Shown piece after piece: positions 1 through 12,390 of a stretch of 64,000 nt of DNA (positions within the stretch are counted from its first letter, which is position 1; the number at the start of each line of letters is the position of its first letter). A program made the position numbers and the translations under genes. This DNA comes from Candidatus Altimarinota bacterium (GTDB lineage: Bacteria > Patescibacteriota > Gracilibacteria > BD1-5 > UBA6164): positions 1 through 64,000 of the forward strand of contig JAQVDN010000002.1 of NCBI GenBank assembly GCA_028698305.1, given 5' to 3'. The notes below the pieces were generated by a model. The model was not told where the DNA came from, did not search any database, and saw only the letters and a program-made list of their open reading frames with translations.

Positions 1-1301
1 ATACAATAAAGATACTATGAGTACCAACACTAATAACAACAGATCCAAGTATAACAGAATTACAAACAATAACAGAACAAAAGAGAAGAAGTTTATTTTC
101 AATAAATAATAAGACAAACCTACCAGGAAATATAATAGAGAAGATAAATACATGAATATTGTGAGAATGATTTGTAGTAACAGCAGAAGAGATCTATGAG
201 AATGGAGCAATACAAAATACAGATGTAAATGGATGAGAGACAAGCTTATTATTGTATGAATGAACAATAGAAGATTTAAGTAATGAAACAATAAAGACAA
301 AGGTATGAGAGAATATAATATCATACTATACATGAGTAGAAAGTACACTATGAAATCTGTATCAAGATATAGCATCATCAGACTGAGAAGTAGTACTAGA
401 TGCACTTATTAGTAACAGACAATGATGATTGAATAGTAAGGATATTGCTTTGAATTGAAATACAAATAATTGATGAAGTTCAAGTTGATGATGAAGTACA
501 CCAATAGATTGATTATGTTGAAGTGATAACTGATGAAACTTTACATCAAATCCAACAAATCTATGTAATTGATGAACAGCATCATCTGTAACAGATAATG
601 GGTGATGAAGTACATATGATTGGACATGTGAATGAATAAATGGTTGAATAACTGTAAGTTGTAATGCAAATAATATAAATGCTTCGCAATATCCATGATG
701 TAATGAACTAGACATAACAATATGAAGTTATACAGTTGCTGCATGTAATGTATGAGCAACAATAGCAAGTACAGATTGGACAGTTTCTAGATGAAGTTAT
801 TTTCAATTTTGAAGAAATAAAGGATTTCCATATTCTGAATCACTTAGAACTAGTTCTCAAATTAATGGAGATATATGATTAAATCCTCTTATTGATACAT
901 ATTATTTTATTTGATATAGTGGTATACCAAATTGAGACTGGGCAAACACAGATATAACAAATAATTGGTGACATACAACAAATACTTCTATTTCAAGACA
1001 ATGACCATGTGCTAATTGATATCATGTGCCTAGTCAAGAAGAGTGGGCTTGAATAAGAACAGAATGATGATGGTGAAATAATTGAACAATTATGCAAAAT
1101 TCAATTAAATTACCATATGCATGAAGCCGTGTTGTTTCGGATTGAAGTTATGCAAATTGAGGTTCATTTGGTTTTTATTGGTCATCATCTATAATTCCAG
1201 GAGTTTGATATTCTTCTTTAATGTTTAATTCAGGCTTTATTAGCTCTGCTCAGCCTTATAGTAGTGCTACCGGTATGCAAGTTAGATGTTTTAAAAATTA
1301 A
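1..1301 (+). CDS. FISUMP-domain surface protein, 5' end outside window
   Basis: About 432 residues are visible; the start lies before base 1. Reading TGA as glycine gives one open frame to TAA at 1299. The middle is rich in Gly, Ser, Asn and Cys, with a glycine run and a spaced-cysteine segment (CGSDNGG near residue 165, later WTCEG and SCNAN). The C-terminal 190 residues resemble the Fibrobacter succinogenes major paralogous domain (FISUMP): VAACNVGAT, GYHVPSQEEW, GFYWSSS and a closing GMQVRCFKN. Such domains sit on secreted or surface proteins, so I infer an exported adhesin-like protein. Its ligand is unknown. A hairpin terminator follows. Confidence 0.8.
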
Positions 1302-1375
1302 TATAATAAAATAATTAAATATATTTTGTCAATAAAATAAATTCAAAAAATCATAAACTTTCTTTATATTTAAGA

Positions 1376-1411
1376 AAAATTAGTTATATTTCATATATAA
1401 CTAATTTTTTT
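1376..1411 (+). terminator. Rho-independent terminator after FISUMP gene
   Basis: A 13-bp inverted repeat (AAATTAGTTATAT and its complement) around a 5-nt loop is followed by a T run that ends at the ATG of the next gene. Confidence 0.8.
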
Positions 1412-2173
1412 ATGCAAAATATTACAAATTTAGAGATAAAATACAAAGATTTTATTGATGATAACAATAGTGAAACTATTGTTATTTTGCATGGTTGGTG
1501 ATGAAAAAGTGACAGTTGGCTTGAAGTAGCTGATTTACTTTTTAAGTCATGATTCAATGTAATAATTCCTGATTTACCATGATTTTGAGAAACTAAACTA
1601 GAATATGTTTTTGATCTAGATGAATATGCAAAAGTAATTACAAATTTTTTGAGGACACTTAAAATAGACAATTTTATACTTTGGTGACATAGTAATTGAT
1701 GAGCTATAGCTATAAAGATAGTAAATTCTCAGATTTTTAATATTAAAACTTTAGTTTTAAATAATAGTGCTTGAATTAGAAATGATAATAAAAGAAATAT
1801 TAAAAAAATATTTTTTTCACTATTATCTAAACCATTTAAAATTATTTTTAAATTAAATGTTTTAAAAACAATAAGAAGGAAAATATATTATTTCATATGA
1901 TGATCTGATTATATTAAAAGTGAAGAAATTCCATTTTTAAAAGAAACATATTTAAAGATTATTTGAGAAGATATAAGTGAATTAATAAAAAAAATTGATA
2001 TAGATACTTTACTTTTATGGTGAAAAAATGATACTTTTACACCTCTTAGTGATGCTTATTTTATGAGAAATAATATAAGAAAATCCAAACTCATAATTAT
2101 TTGAAATGAGTGACATTCTATTCACTTAAAAAATCCTAAATTACTAATTAATAATTTTTTAGAAAACATATAA
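1412..2173 (+). CDS. Alpha/beta hydrolase
   Basis: 253 residues. The fold's landmarks are in order: HGWGG oxyanion loop (residue 28), nucleophile elbow GHSNGG (near residue 90), acid region WGKNDTFTP and catalytic His in NEGHSIHLKNP near the end. Several of the glycines, including that of HSNGG, are TGA. No signal peptide is seen, so it is probably cytoplasmic. The substrate cannot be inferred; it belongs to the broad esterase/lipase group. It starts right after the preceding terminator and is followed after 1 nt by the MurF-like gene, so it probably heads the 1.4-6.0 kb transcription unit. Confidence 0.88.
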
Positions 2174-2174
2174 T

Positions 2175-3749
2175 ATGGAAACAAACTTAACATTACTTAT
2201 ATTTTTTTCAATACTTCCGATAATAAATAAATTTCTTTTTTGGTTTTATGTTATACAACTAAAAGAATACAGGTTGGATAGATTTAGAGAATATATATCG
2301 ACTTTACAGTGAAAAAATGCTATTTTAAACTTTTGGGCTTATATAGAAATCCCAGTTTTTATAGTTGTGTTTTGATATTATTTAAACACAGTTTTTGAAA
2401 ATACTATTTATAGTGTAGTTATTACTCTTTTATTTTTAGAAACTATATTTGTTATATCAAAAATAATTAGAAAACAATTATTTTTTCCAAAAATAACTTC
2501 TAGATTTTTAGTTACTTTTCTTATTTTTATTTTTGTAGAAATAATACTTTTTACAGTTCTTAAAAATGAATTTTTATTTATATTGTTAAACTTGGTTTTA
2601 CCATTTTTATTTATATTTTTAAGTGTTTTTATAAGTTTACCAATAGTAAATAAAATAAAAAAGAAAAAGCTGCTTGAAGCAAAACTCAAATCAAAGATAA
2701 TAACTAATCCAATAAAAATTGGTATTACTTGAAGTTATTGAAAATCAAGTGTAAAAGAATATCTAAGTCAAATCCTAGAACAAAATCACAAAGTTTTAAA
2801 GACTCCAAAAAATATAAATACTGAGCTTTGAATAAGTGATTTAATAATCAAAAAACTTAAAAATAAATTTGAGTATTTTATTGTTGAAATGTGAGCTTAT
2901 AAGATATGAGAAATAGAAACAATTTGAGATATAGTAAATCATAAATATGGTTTTTTAACTGCTATATGAAATCAACATCTTGCACTTTTTTGATGAATAA
3001 AAAACACAATAAAAGGGAAGAGTGAGATAGCAAAAAAAGTACTTGAAAATAAATGAATATTGTATATAAATTGGGATGATAAAAATATAAAAAAAGCTAG
3101 TTTTAATAAAAAACTCAATATAGTTAAGTATGGTATAAAAGATAATTGTGATGCAAAATCAGATATAATTGAAGTCAAAAAAATGATTACAAAATTTGAT
3201 TTTTACTATAAATGAAGTAAAACAACTTTTAAAACTAATCTTATTTGAACACATAACATAATAAATATTACTTGAATATTAGCTTTTTGTTTTGATATAT
3301 GATTAGATAAAGATTATTTAAAAAATGTATTATTAGATCTGAAAATGCCTGAAAATACTTTATGTATTGAGAAATATAAGGATATAATTTTTATAGATGA
3401 TACATACAATTTATCAGAATGATGATTATATGCTTGACTTGAAGCACTTAGTTATTTTAAAGATGTAAATAGAAAAATACTTGTTTTAGATGATATATTG
3501 GAACTTTGAAAAAAATCATGTAAAATACATCATGAAATCTGAAAAAAAATATGAAAAAATAAACTAGTTGATAAGGTATTTTATGTTTGAGTTAACAATA
3601 AAGAAGATTTTATAAAGTGACTTATAAGTTGATGATTTAAAGCATCAAATATAATTTCAGATCTAGATTGGGTTAAAGCATGAGACATCATACTTTTTGA
3701 ATGAAGAAAATCAGGTATACAATTAAATAAGATATTATGAAAAAAATAG
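2175..3749 (+). CDS. murF: MurF-type Mur ligase with N-terminal membrane domain
   Basis: 524 residues. Residues 1-165 are hydrophobic, with about five membrane segments; this is not part of classical MurF. The ligase part follows: ATP loop GITGSYGKSS (near 180), VEMGAYKIGEI, GNQHLALFGG (the HLxxFGS-like MurF signature), GTHNIINITG and FIDDTYNLSEGG. MurF adds D-Ala-D-Ala to the UDP-MurNAc-tripeptide in peptidoglycan synthesis. The membrane anchor suggests ligation at the membrane, where MraY would act next; that is inference. The gene ends with TAG and overlaps the next start by 13 nt, indicating coupling to the DegT gene. Other Mur-ligase-like functions are possible, but the motif set fits MurF best. 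Confidence 0.82.
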
Positions 3750-4999
3750 TTTTTGCTGAAAATTTTACTACTTTAACTAAAAGTCATTTTTATAGCTCAC
3801 TTTCATTTTTGACATACAAGATTTTTTCAATAAGAAAATGAAAGTATAAAACAAAACTTGAAAATAAATTCTTAGATTACTTTCAAGTTTATGACAAAAA
3901 AATAGTTAGTTTTTACAATGCAAGAACTGGTATTTTTCAATTATTAAATAATCTATGATTTAAATCAAAAGATGAAATTATAATAAATAGTTATAATTGT
4001 ATTTCTGTTGTAAATAGCATAATACAAGCATGATTTACTCCTATATATGTGGAAATAGATAGTGAAAATCTTTGATTAGATACAGATGATTTATTTAAAA
4101 AAATATGACCGAAAACTAAAGCTATAATTGTTCAACATACATTTTGAAAACCAAGCAATATAAAAAAAATATCTAGTATAGCAAGAGAAAATAATCTCTT
4201 GTTAATAGAAGATTGTGCGCATAGTTTATGATCTAAAATAGATAATAAAAAACTGTGATTATTTTGAGATTTTGCCATATTTTCAACATGAAGGGACAAG
4301 GTTATATCATGAGTAAATGGAGGATTTTTACTTATAAATAATGAAAAATACTTTAAACTAAAAAATAAAATAGAAAAAAAACTAGAAAATCTAAGTTTAA
4401 ATATATTGTTACAAAATCATCTTTACAATGTATTAGCTTTTATATGAGTAAAAACATATAATTTTTTTTCTATATGAAAAACTATTATTTTTTTATCAAA
4501 AAAAAATCATCTATTTAATCAAGTTTTAGATGAAAATGAAAAAAAATGTGAAAATAATAAACTTTATTTTTCTCTACCAGACTCGCTTGCATATATAGCA
4601 CTAAAAGAATTAAATAAGTTATTTTTTATACAAAAACATAGAAAAGATATAGCAAATTATTATAATGAAAATATAGATACCAAAGAGTTTAAAATACTTT
4701 TTAATGAACAAAAAAAAGAAGAATTAAATTATTTTAGATTTCCTATCTTATTTAAAAATACTACAGATTTAGATAGATTTTATAATCATATTAAAAATAA
4801 TTGAATAATTCTTTGAAATAGTTGGACCTGATCAAATATAGCACCCAAAACTAGTAATTTAGAAAAATCTAAATATAGATGAGACTGCAAAGTTTCTGAA
4901 AATATATCTAAAAATATACTTTTTTTACCAAATTGAACCAATATAAGCTTAAAAGATGCTGAAAATATAGTAAAATTAATAAATAATTATAATGTATAA
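3737..4999 (+). CDS. DegT/DnrJ/EryC1/StrS-family PLP enzyme
   Basis: 420 residues. It resembles sugar aminotransferases of the DegT family: FYNARTGIFQLL near residue 55, NSYNCISVVNSI, PIYVEID, KAIIVQHTFG, IEDCAHSLGS (the cofactor-binding Asp region) and FSTGRDKVISG, where the Lys is the likely Schiff-base residue. These enzymes transfer amino groups to nucleotide-linked sugars for surface glycans; a few members are dehydratases. It overlaps murF by 13 nt and the FemAB-like gene by 8 nt, so the three are translationally coupled and probably serve wall or surface polymer assembly. The exact sugar is not deducible. Confidence 0.85.
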
Positions 5000-6038
5000 A
5001 TTAAAAGAAATTGTAAATAAAAATGATTGGAATAATTTTATAATTTCTAATCAAGATAGTTTTGAATTTTTAAGCTTTTTATCAAGTTGGGAATGGTGAG
5101 TTTTTCAAGAACTATCTTGAAAAAAAGTTTTTAGATTTGGTATATATAAAGGTGAAATATTAATTTGAGTTTTACCATTAATCAAAAATGAAGCAAAAAG
5201 ATGAACATACTTATTTGCAGCACACTCACCTTTGATATTAAAAGAATATGATTTTTTTGATATCATATGAGACTTAAAAAATTTTTTAATTTCATTTTCT
5301 AAGTCTCAAAAAGTTGATTTTATTAGATTTAATTCTCCAGTTAAAAATACAATAAATAATAAAAACTCTTTTAAAAATCTAGGATTTATTGATGCTCCTA
5401 TGCATGAACATGCTGAAGATACTCATTTACTTGATTTGAAAATCTCAGAAGATGAGCTGCTTTCTAATATGAAAAAAGAAGATAGATATTATATAAATAG
5501 AGCAATAAAGGAATGAGTTGAAATAGTTATTTGAAATACTAATGAACAAATAGATTTACTTTCTACTATGCATCAAAACCACTCAAAAAAAATATGATAT
5601 CATAGTTTTTCTGCAGATTTTATAAAAATACTTTATGATGCATTTGGTGATAATATAACTACAATTTCAGCTAGATATAATTGAAATATAGAAAGCATAC
5701 TGATGACTATAAGATTTGCAAATACATGTGTTTATTATATTGCTGCTAGCGATATAATAAGTCATAAATTTTCACCTAATTATCTATGCCAATGGGAAGC
5801 AATAAAAAATGCAAAAGAAAATAATTGTGAAATATACAATTTCTGGTGAGTTTCACCAGATAATAATCCAAAACACCCAATTGCTTGAGTAAGTAAATTT
5901 AAAAGAAAATTTGCTTGATATGATTATAGTTTACTTCATGCACAAGATTTACCAATTACAAAAAAGTATTGGATTAATTATCTTATAGAAAGTATTAGAA
6001 GAAAAAAAAGATGATATTATTATAAAAAACCAGAATAA
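4992..6038 (+). CDS. FemAB-like peptidoglycan bridge aminoacyltransferase
   Basis: 348 residues. The order of elements fits the FemAB/GNAT-type family: FLSSWEWGVFQE near the start, DFIRFNSP, DTHLLDL, NMKKEDRYYINRAIKEGVE (near 160), MHQNHSKKIGYHSFS, and the C-terminal IYNFWGVSP and HPIAGVSKFKRKFAG. FemAB enzymes add amino acids from aminoacyl-tRNA to lipid II or modify surface glycans. Its neighbour is a MurF-like ligase, which supports a cell-wall role. The ATG overlaps the end of the DegT gene. A bidirectional terminator follows. Confidence 0.85.
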
Positions 6039-6075
6039 AAAAAACTAACATTTTTAAAAAATGTTAGTTTTTTTT
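6039..6075. terminator. Bidirectional terminator between FemAB-like and SPFH genes
   Basis: A run of A, the stem AAAACTAACATTTTT, a short loop, the complementary stem and a run of T. It can end transcription from both sides of this convergent pair. Confidence 0.8.
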
Positions 6076-6076
6076 A

Positions 6077-7030
6077 TTACATTATATCGCTTCCAGAAAC
6101 AAGTTTAGATGCTCTTCATTCTAAATCTTCATTTAGATAAATTAATTTAGAATTATCTTGAGCTCATATATTTCAAAGAGTTTCAATTCTAGATGAATCA
6201 AGTAAGAACTGTAAAACTTTTTCAGCATTTAGAGAATTGTCTGTTTTTTTGATCATATCAACAGATTCTTTAAATCATTCTGCAATCTTCATTCTTTGAC
6301 CTGCCATACCTTCTCAAAGAAGTATTTTAGATTCTTTTTCTGCTTCTGCTTGTTTAACTTGCATTATTTTTTTAGCTTCAGCTTCATTTAATGCAGCTTC
6401 TTTTAATTTTTCAGTTTCTATAACTTTATTCATTGCTTCCATAACACTTGGAGCTAATTTTATATCTCTAACTTGAATAGAATCCAATCTAAAACCAAAA
6501 CTAGATAACTTACTTCTAAGTCTTTCTTCTATAACTTGACCAATTTCTTCTCTTTTTTCAAATATATTTTTATGAGTAAAAGTTACTATCATAGCTCTTA
6601 ATTGTTCATCAATAGTAGATTTCATCATTGTTCTATGATCATCTATATTATATATAGACTTATATATACTTCATTCACTAGTATCATTTTTATCATCTTC
6701 AACATAATATATTACATTTAACCCTATACTTGCAGTAACATTATCATCTGTTATCCCATCAACATCAACAGGAAAATTTTTTCTATAAAGAGTTTGTGTT
6801 TTTGTTGTTTCTACTATAGGTATAATAAAACTTAAACCTGGTCTTAAAATCCTATTATATTTTCAAAAAAATTCAACAGTCATTACAGTATTTGGCTTAA
6901 CTATTCTAATAGATAATGATATTAAAATCACATCAAAAATAATGGCAAAAGCAATTCATCCAGCTCAAAATACTGATAATAATCATACTGGAACAAAGAT
7001 TAAAGCTAGTGGAACTATAAATCAAATCAT
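6077..7030 (-). CDS. SPFH/band 7 (stomatin/QmcA-like) membrane protein
   Basis: 317 residues. The N-terminus carries two hydrophobic stretches (MIGFIVPLALIFVPVW, then FAIIFDVILISL). The band 7 domain follows: FFWKYNRILRPGLSFIIPIVET, LYRKNFPVDVDGITDDN, and the hallmark coiled tail with GFRLDSIQVRDIKLAPSVMEAMN and Ala/Glu/Lys-rich KEAALNEAEAKK. The family makes ring-like membrane scaffolds, often tied to FtsH quality control; ftsH lies far away at 60.5 kb. I chose the ATG at 7028-7030. An AGGAG sits about 25 nt upstream, which is too far, so an earlier non-ATG start (for example an ATA codon) cannot be excluded. Confidence 0.88.
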
Positions 7031-7152
7031 ATTTCTAAAAGTTAATATTAAAATACTCCTAAATTATATTTTATTTAGTATAAATATGCAAATAATTTTT
7101 CAAAATATTAAAAATTAATATAATGTCTATAAAATATTATTAATTATAAAAT

Positions 7153-7770
7153 ATGTCTATAGAAAATAATTGATTTCAAAATGAAAAAATAAAAAAGACC
7201 TTGTCTCCTGAGGAAATGGAATTAGAAGAAAAAAGACAAATTGAATTTAAAAAACAAAAAGAAAGAATTTCTGTTGAAATTGAATCTGAACACAATCTTC
7301 TATATTTAAAAGAAATGATTAATAATTGATTTGTTTCACAAGAAACAGCAAAAAAAATTATAGATTGAATACAAATTTCAACTGAAGAAGTTAAAGATAT
7401 TTTTAATAAAATCAATCAAATAGAAGAAGTTAAAGATATAGATAACTATCTTCCTAGAGAATATAGGATAACACAAGAACAATATTTTAAGGCTATTAGT
7501 GATGATATATTTAGAGTACAAGTTTTAACAAAACTAGATTTTGCATTAACTTTATTATCAAAACAAATAGTCCCTGATACAGCAATTGGATTAAATATAT
7601 TTTCTTGATTTTTATGAGTATTAGATAAAAATCTTATTTTAATACAAGAAAATACTATAGACATAAAAAATTGACTAAAAAAAGTAGACAAACAAAAGTT
7701 ACCAAAACAAGATATTAAATTAAGTTTTTGGCAGAAAATTATTAAATTTATCAAAGAATTATTATACTAA
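7153..7770 (+). CDS. Hypothetical protein, helical
   Basis: 205 residues, family not recognised. The first 75 residues are strongly charged and helical (PEEMELEEKRQIEFKKQKE), predicted coiled coil. Repeated Ile/Asn/Lys-rich helices follow, then a segment with NIFSGFLGVLDKN and a basic hydrophobic end. No signal peptide or clear membrane span. It is separated by 1 nt from the EamA-like gene and is likely co-transcribed with it. Confidence 0.6.
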
Positions 7771-7771
7771 C

Positions 7772-8641
7772 ATGAACATAATATTTTGAATTATTTCCTC
7801 ATTTCTAGATTCAATAACTGAAAGTTATCGGAAAAAAGCAATCAATAATGCAAGATTACCTGATTGATTAATTGCCTTTTTTTGACCATTAATTTGATTA
7901 TTTGTAATATATTTTCTTGTAATATTATTTTGAATAAATTATAACATTTTTTATGATACAAACACTATACTTTTATTATTTTGATGTGCATTAATAGAGA
8001 GTTTTTGATCATTATTAGAAGTTAAAATCGTTAAAAATACTAAAATTTCAAAAATAATGCCTTATTCAAGTTTAGATAAACTTTTTGTTATATTATTGTG
8101 ATTTTTATTTTTTTATTGAAATCCATGATATACAAGTTTTTTAACACTTTTAATATCTATTTTTACTATTTTTTTAATTATTTTATTTAGTATAGATTTT
8201 AAAAATTTAAGTATTGAAAAAAATATTAAATTATACATATTTTTAAAATTTATTTATGCTTGCAATATTTTAATAATATGAAAAATATTATTTGAATATT
8301 CAACTTTAGATATCTTTGCATTAATTATATTTTTTTATATTATGTTTAATATAATAATAAATTTATTGTTAAAAAAGGATTTTACTTTGATTTTTAAGCA
8401 ATCAAAAATTTTTTATAAATATAGATTTTTAACAGCAATATTTTGACGGCTTTCTTTTATAATTTGAATCTATATAATTGAATCTAGTTGAGTATTAATC
8501 GCTTCTCTTTTAAGTTTCATTACTATAGTTTTTTCTGTTTTTTCAATGAAATTTATACTTTGAGATTCTCCAACTCCTAAGCAAATCTCATTATCAATTT
8601 TGGTTATTATTATGATATGAATTTGATATTATTTTAAATAA
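7772..8641 (+). CDS. EamA/DMT-like multi-pass membrane protein
   Basis: 289 residues, almost entirely hydrophobic, with about ten predicted membrane spans in two similar halves. The closing stretch FILGDSPTPKQISLS followed by a final Gly/Ile-rich span resembles the end of EamA (drug/metabolite transporter) permeases. The substrate is unknown. Many membrane glycines are TGA. It is probably an operon with the preceding hypothetical gene and is followed by a terminator. Confidence 0.6.
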
Positions 8642-8655
8642 TCTTGAAATAAACT

Positions 8656-8699
8656 AAAAAACTCTATAATTAAAATAATTTAATTTATAGAGTTTTTTT
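8656..8699 (+). terminator. Rho-independent terminator
   Basis: The stem AACTCTATAA pairs with TTATAGAGTT across an AT-rich loop and is followed by seven T; the next ATG begins immediately after. Confidence 0.75.
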
Positions 8700-10088
8700 A
8701 TGAAGATTAATAATTGTGAAGATAATCAAGTATTTATAAGACCTAATTTTTGGTTTGATATACAAAATAATAGCCAAAAATATGCTCATATTATAATGAT
8801 TGCAACAAAACCAGATATAATAAAACAAGCACCATTATATCTAGAATTAAAAAATAGAGGAGAATTGGTTATACTTGTTCATACATGACAACATTATGAT
8901 TATAATCTTAGTAAATGAGTACTTGCAGAATTTTGAATGGATGTAGATGTAAATCTAAATATTTTTTGACCTATTCATAAGAAATTTTCACTAGTTATAG
9001 AAAGATTGTGAGATTTTTTAGTTGAATTATCAACTAATTATAAAAAAATACCTGTTCCATATGTTCATGGTGATACTCTAACTGCTACAACAGCAGATAA
9101 AGCTGCTTTTTTAAATAAATTTGCAGTCGTTCATGTAGAAGCTTGAATTAGAACATTTACTCCAAGCAAAGAATTTTATCATAATTTATTTCAAAAATAC
9201 GATGAAGGAAAATTTAATTGGGAAAAATATTATAAAGAACTACAAGACTTTGATATCTATGAAACTGGTAGTATAGAACCGTATCCAGAACAATTTGACA
9301 CAAGATGAATAGAGGCTTCAACTTGATTATTTGCAGTTCCAGTTGAACTTTATAGTAAAACACTTAAAAAAGAATGATTTCCTAAAGAACATATTAAAGT
9401 AGTTTGAAATACAATTGCAGATGCGATAAATATATCAAAACAAAAAATATGAGAATCAAAAGCATTTGAAAAATATCCAAATATGAAAGATAAGCCTTTT
9501 ATATTTATCACTATTCACAGAAGAGAAAATACAGAAAAAAAAGAAAGATTTTTAGTAATATACAATGCTATTAAAAAACTAATTCAAGACTGAGTACATG
9601 TTTGTTTTTTATGACTTTATGCAAGTGAATTTGCTATTGATAATTACGGACTTAGAGAAGATATAGAAGATTTAAAGAAAAAATATAAAGATAATTTTGC
9701 TTATGGCCCAGCTCTTGCTCATCATGCTGAAGTTATAGATATGATAAGTAAAGCATGAGCAGTAGTAACTGATAGTTGAAGTATGCAGGAAGAAGCAAAT
9801 ATAGTTTGAGTGCCTTGTGTAACTGTTAGGTTTTGATCAGATAGAACTGAAACTATTTTAGACGGTACAAATATAATAGCACCTCCTGTTAATTCTAAAC
9901 TTATTGTTGATATAGTAAAATGAGCAATATCTAATAAATCAATGATAAAAAAAGAACATCTTTATGGTAAAAATGTCTCTAAAAAAATAGTAGATGAAGT
10001 ACTTGATATGCTAAAAAAAGATTGAAAACTATTTAAATTTGATGATGAAAGACTTGATTTAGAACAATTTTTTAATCATAAGATTTAA
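8700..10088 (+). CDS. wecB: UDP-N-acetylglucosamine 2-epimerase family protein
   Basis: 462 residues, longer than the usual 360-390 because of an N-terminal extension and an insert around residues 160-210. Signatures are IIMIATKPDIIKQAPLYLEL, LVHTGQHYD, VHGDTLTA, VHVEAGIRTF, VVGNTIADAI, FITIHRRENTEK and DSGSMQEEANIVGVPCVTVR, the conserved UDP-binding region. The enzyme interconverts UDP-GlcNAc and UDP-ManNAc for surface polysaccharides. It sits alone between terminators. Some members hydrolyse rather than epimerise, and the missing canonical NR pair after EAG-R-T leaves the exact reaction open. Confidence 0.85.
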
Positions 10089-10089
10089 C

Positions 10090-10124
10090 AAGTAAAAAAG
10101 AACACTTCGTGTTCTTTTTTACTT
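10090..10124. terminator. Bidirectional terminator
   Basis: Long perfect hairpin: AAGTAAAAAAGAACAC, loop TTC, then the complement. The TAA of the minus-strand gene (10119-10121) lies in the outer stem, so one hairpin serves both genes. Confidence 0.88.
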
Positions 10125-10928
10125 GTATGAATTTTTAAAATCTTCTAATTTTTGTAATACTATATTATATACTTCTATTTTTTTATTATTGTTAATATTT
10201 GCTGAATTTTGAATTTCATCTTCATATGATTTTATAAAAGTTTGAGTTTTTATTATTGTTTTTTCTATAACTTCAACTTTTTGAATATTGGTTAATCAGC
10301 TAAAATTTTTGTTTTGTTTTAAAAATTCTAGTTTTTCATCCATCTTTCACTCAACTAACTTTTGTAAACTTTCTTCTATATATATCCTGTGTTCTTTTAT
10401 TTTTTCTTCTAGTATATTTACTTTATTATTTAATATTTCTTGTTTTCTATATATATCAGAATCAATTTCTTTTTTCTCAAAATATATAGTTGTATCAGAT
10501 TTTATATATTCTAAATAGTTTGAATATTCACTTGATTTAATAAAACTAGTAAGTTTTTTATATAATTCTTTTTTTTCTTCAAGTAATTTTTTTCTAATGT
10601 CTGATGTATCAAGTAATTGTTTAGATTTTTCTTGCAATTCTATCTCTAAAACATATTTATTTTTATTGTATTCATCAATAATTAATCTAATATTTTCTAA
10701 GTCAACTAATGTTAGATCTTCTCTAAAATATGATTTTAGCTTTTGATCAGGAGCAAAATCTTTGATTTTTATATATAAATCTTCTTTTGCTTTATCTAAT
10801 CCCTCTATATTTTCTTTTAACTCTCTAATTGTTTTCGTTGAATCAGAAAAAACCAAATCATTTGCATATGATTGGGCTCAAAAAAACGATACGAATAATG
10901 TTAAAAATATAAATATTTTTTGTAACAT
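10119..10928 (-). CDS. Secreted or anchored coiled-coil protein
   Basis: 269 residues. The start MLQKIFIFLTLFVSFFG followed by AQSYAND is a good signal peptide with cleavage near residue 22. The rest is almost wholly charged helix with heptad-like spacing (ELKENIEGLDKAKEDLY, KKLLEEKKELYKKL, KVNILEEKIKEH), that is, a long extracytoplasmic coiled coil. No enzymatic motif seen. I chose the ATG at 10926-10928 because it gives the signal peptide; a later Met would lose it. It lies downstream of the two-component pair on the same strand with a 133-nt gap, so it may be a target of that pair, but this is only positional. Confidence 0.7.
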
Positions 10929-11061
10929 TTTTAAAAAGTTAAACAAAGAAAGGGGAAAATAAGATATTTTTAGGCTTTAACTTTAAGACCCCTAACTCGT
11001 AAATATATAATAACCAAAAAAAATAAAAATAAAAGTTTTAAATGTGAATATTGTGTGAAGA

Positions 11062-12381
11062 TTATATGTAAATTTTAAAACTAAATCATTTTCATAAATC
11101 TGATTTAATTTCGTATTTCCATGAGTGACTCTCTATTATTTTAGTTACAATAGACAATCATACTCAAATTCATCTACTATCTATATCTCATGTTTTTTCT
11201 ATTTTTCATTGATAAAATTTTTCTGTTAGAAAAGGTATTTCACTTGTTTTAACTCAAATTCAATCATCACTAAATTCTATATATTTTTTTGTTATATTTA
11301 TTCTTAAAATAGTATTTTTTCATGCATATTTTAAAAAATTTCAAATTAGATTATGAACCATTTGTATAAATAAATCTTTATCTGCAGTTATAAGGTTTCA
11401 TATTTCTCAATTAACTTTTATCCTTTGTTTATTTTCTCTAAGTCTTTTTTTATGAGTTTCGACCAATCATATAATAAGTTCATAAACTTGAAAATCACTA
11501 AGTGATAAATCCAATTTTTTTCTATCCAATTTTTCATATTCCATAATCTTATTTACAAGTGTAATAAGTCTTTTCATTTCATATGTAATAGAATTAAGAT
11601 TTTTTTGATCTAGTTTTATTACTCAATCAGATATTCATTCAAGATAACATTGTATAGAAGTTATTGGAGTTTTAAGTTCATGGCTTATATCAGCGAGTAA
11701 TCTAGTTCTAATCTCATCTTGTAAATTCAATTTTTTATTTAATTTATTAATTGCATCAACAAGTAATCAAACTTCATCTTTTTTATTATAATATACAAGC
11801 TCTTCTGTTTGTTTTGAGCTTGGCTTTTTATTTTGAATTTCCTTTATTTTTTGAGTTATATCTTTTATAGGATATATTGTTTTTCTTATAAAAACAATTA
11901 AAAGGATTATAGATATAGTTATAGATATTATATTTGTAATAAGGATTGATAAACTAAGTTTATTTACAAATCTATATTCTGGTGAATTTTTATCAGCCAT
12001 AGCTTCAAGAACTTTTCAAAAATTATCTGTTGGAATAATTTCTTCTATATATTTTGGAGCTATTCAACTCTTAACAAGATAATTTACAACTATATCTACA
12101 TTTTTTTCTTTACTTAATGGGATTTTTCAATCATTATTTTCAAGTAATTCAAAAAATTCTATTTCTGTATCTGTAAATATACTTTCTATGTCATCAATAG
12201 TTTGTTTTTTTATAACCTCATTTATATATTCTATTGTTATCTTATCTCTTGATTCAATTTTTTCTACTAAATATACTTTTAAATATGTCGTATAAAAAAC
12301 ATAAAAAGCTACTATATTTATAGTAGTAATAAAAAGTATAGTAGTGACTATAGCTAATATAAATTTTCTAGATAATGACAT
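11062..12381 (-). CDS. Sensor histidine kinase
   Basis: 439 residues. TM1 at about 10-30, an extracytoplasmic sensor of about 100 residues, TM2 near 135-155 and a HAMP-like linker. HisKA follows with DISHELKTPITSIQ (phospho-accepting His near residue 237), then HATPase: N box MVHNLIGNFLKYA, G1 SDDGIGV and G2 GIGVGLSIV. Many of the ATP-binding glycines are TGA. It lies 9 nt downstream of the response regulator gene and is surely in its operon. The signal sensed is unknown. No terminator is obvious between it and the coiled-coil gene. Confidence 0.94.
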
Positions 12382-12390
12382 TTTTGTTTT

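Noticed and set aside
362-768. Overlapping minus-strand open frames rich in His and Leu opposite the FISUMP gene
   Set aside because: They mirror the Gly/Ser/Asn-rich codons of the plus-strand gene and have no domain or start context.
9300-9800. Reading TGA as tryptophan (code 4) instead of glycine
   Set aside because: TGG is used at normal tryptophan positions in the same genes, and TGA falls on conserved glycines, not tryptophans (for example DSGSMQEEA of the epimerase).
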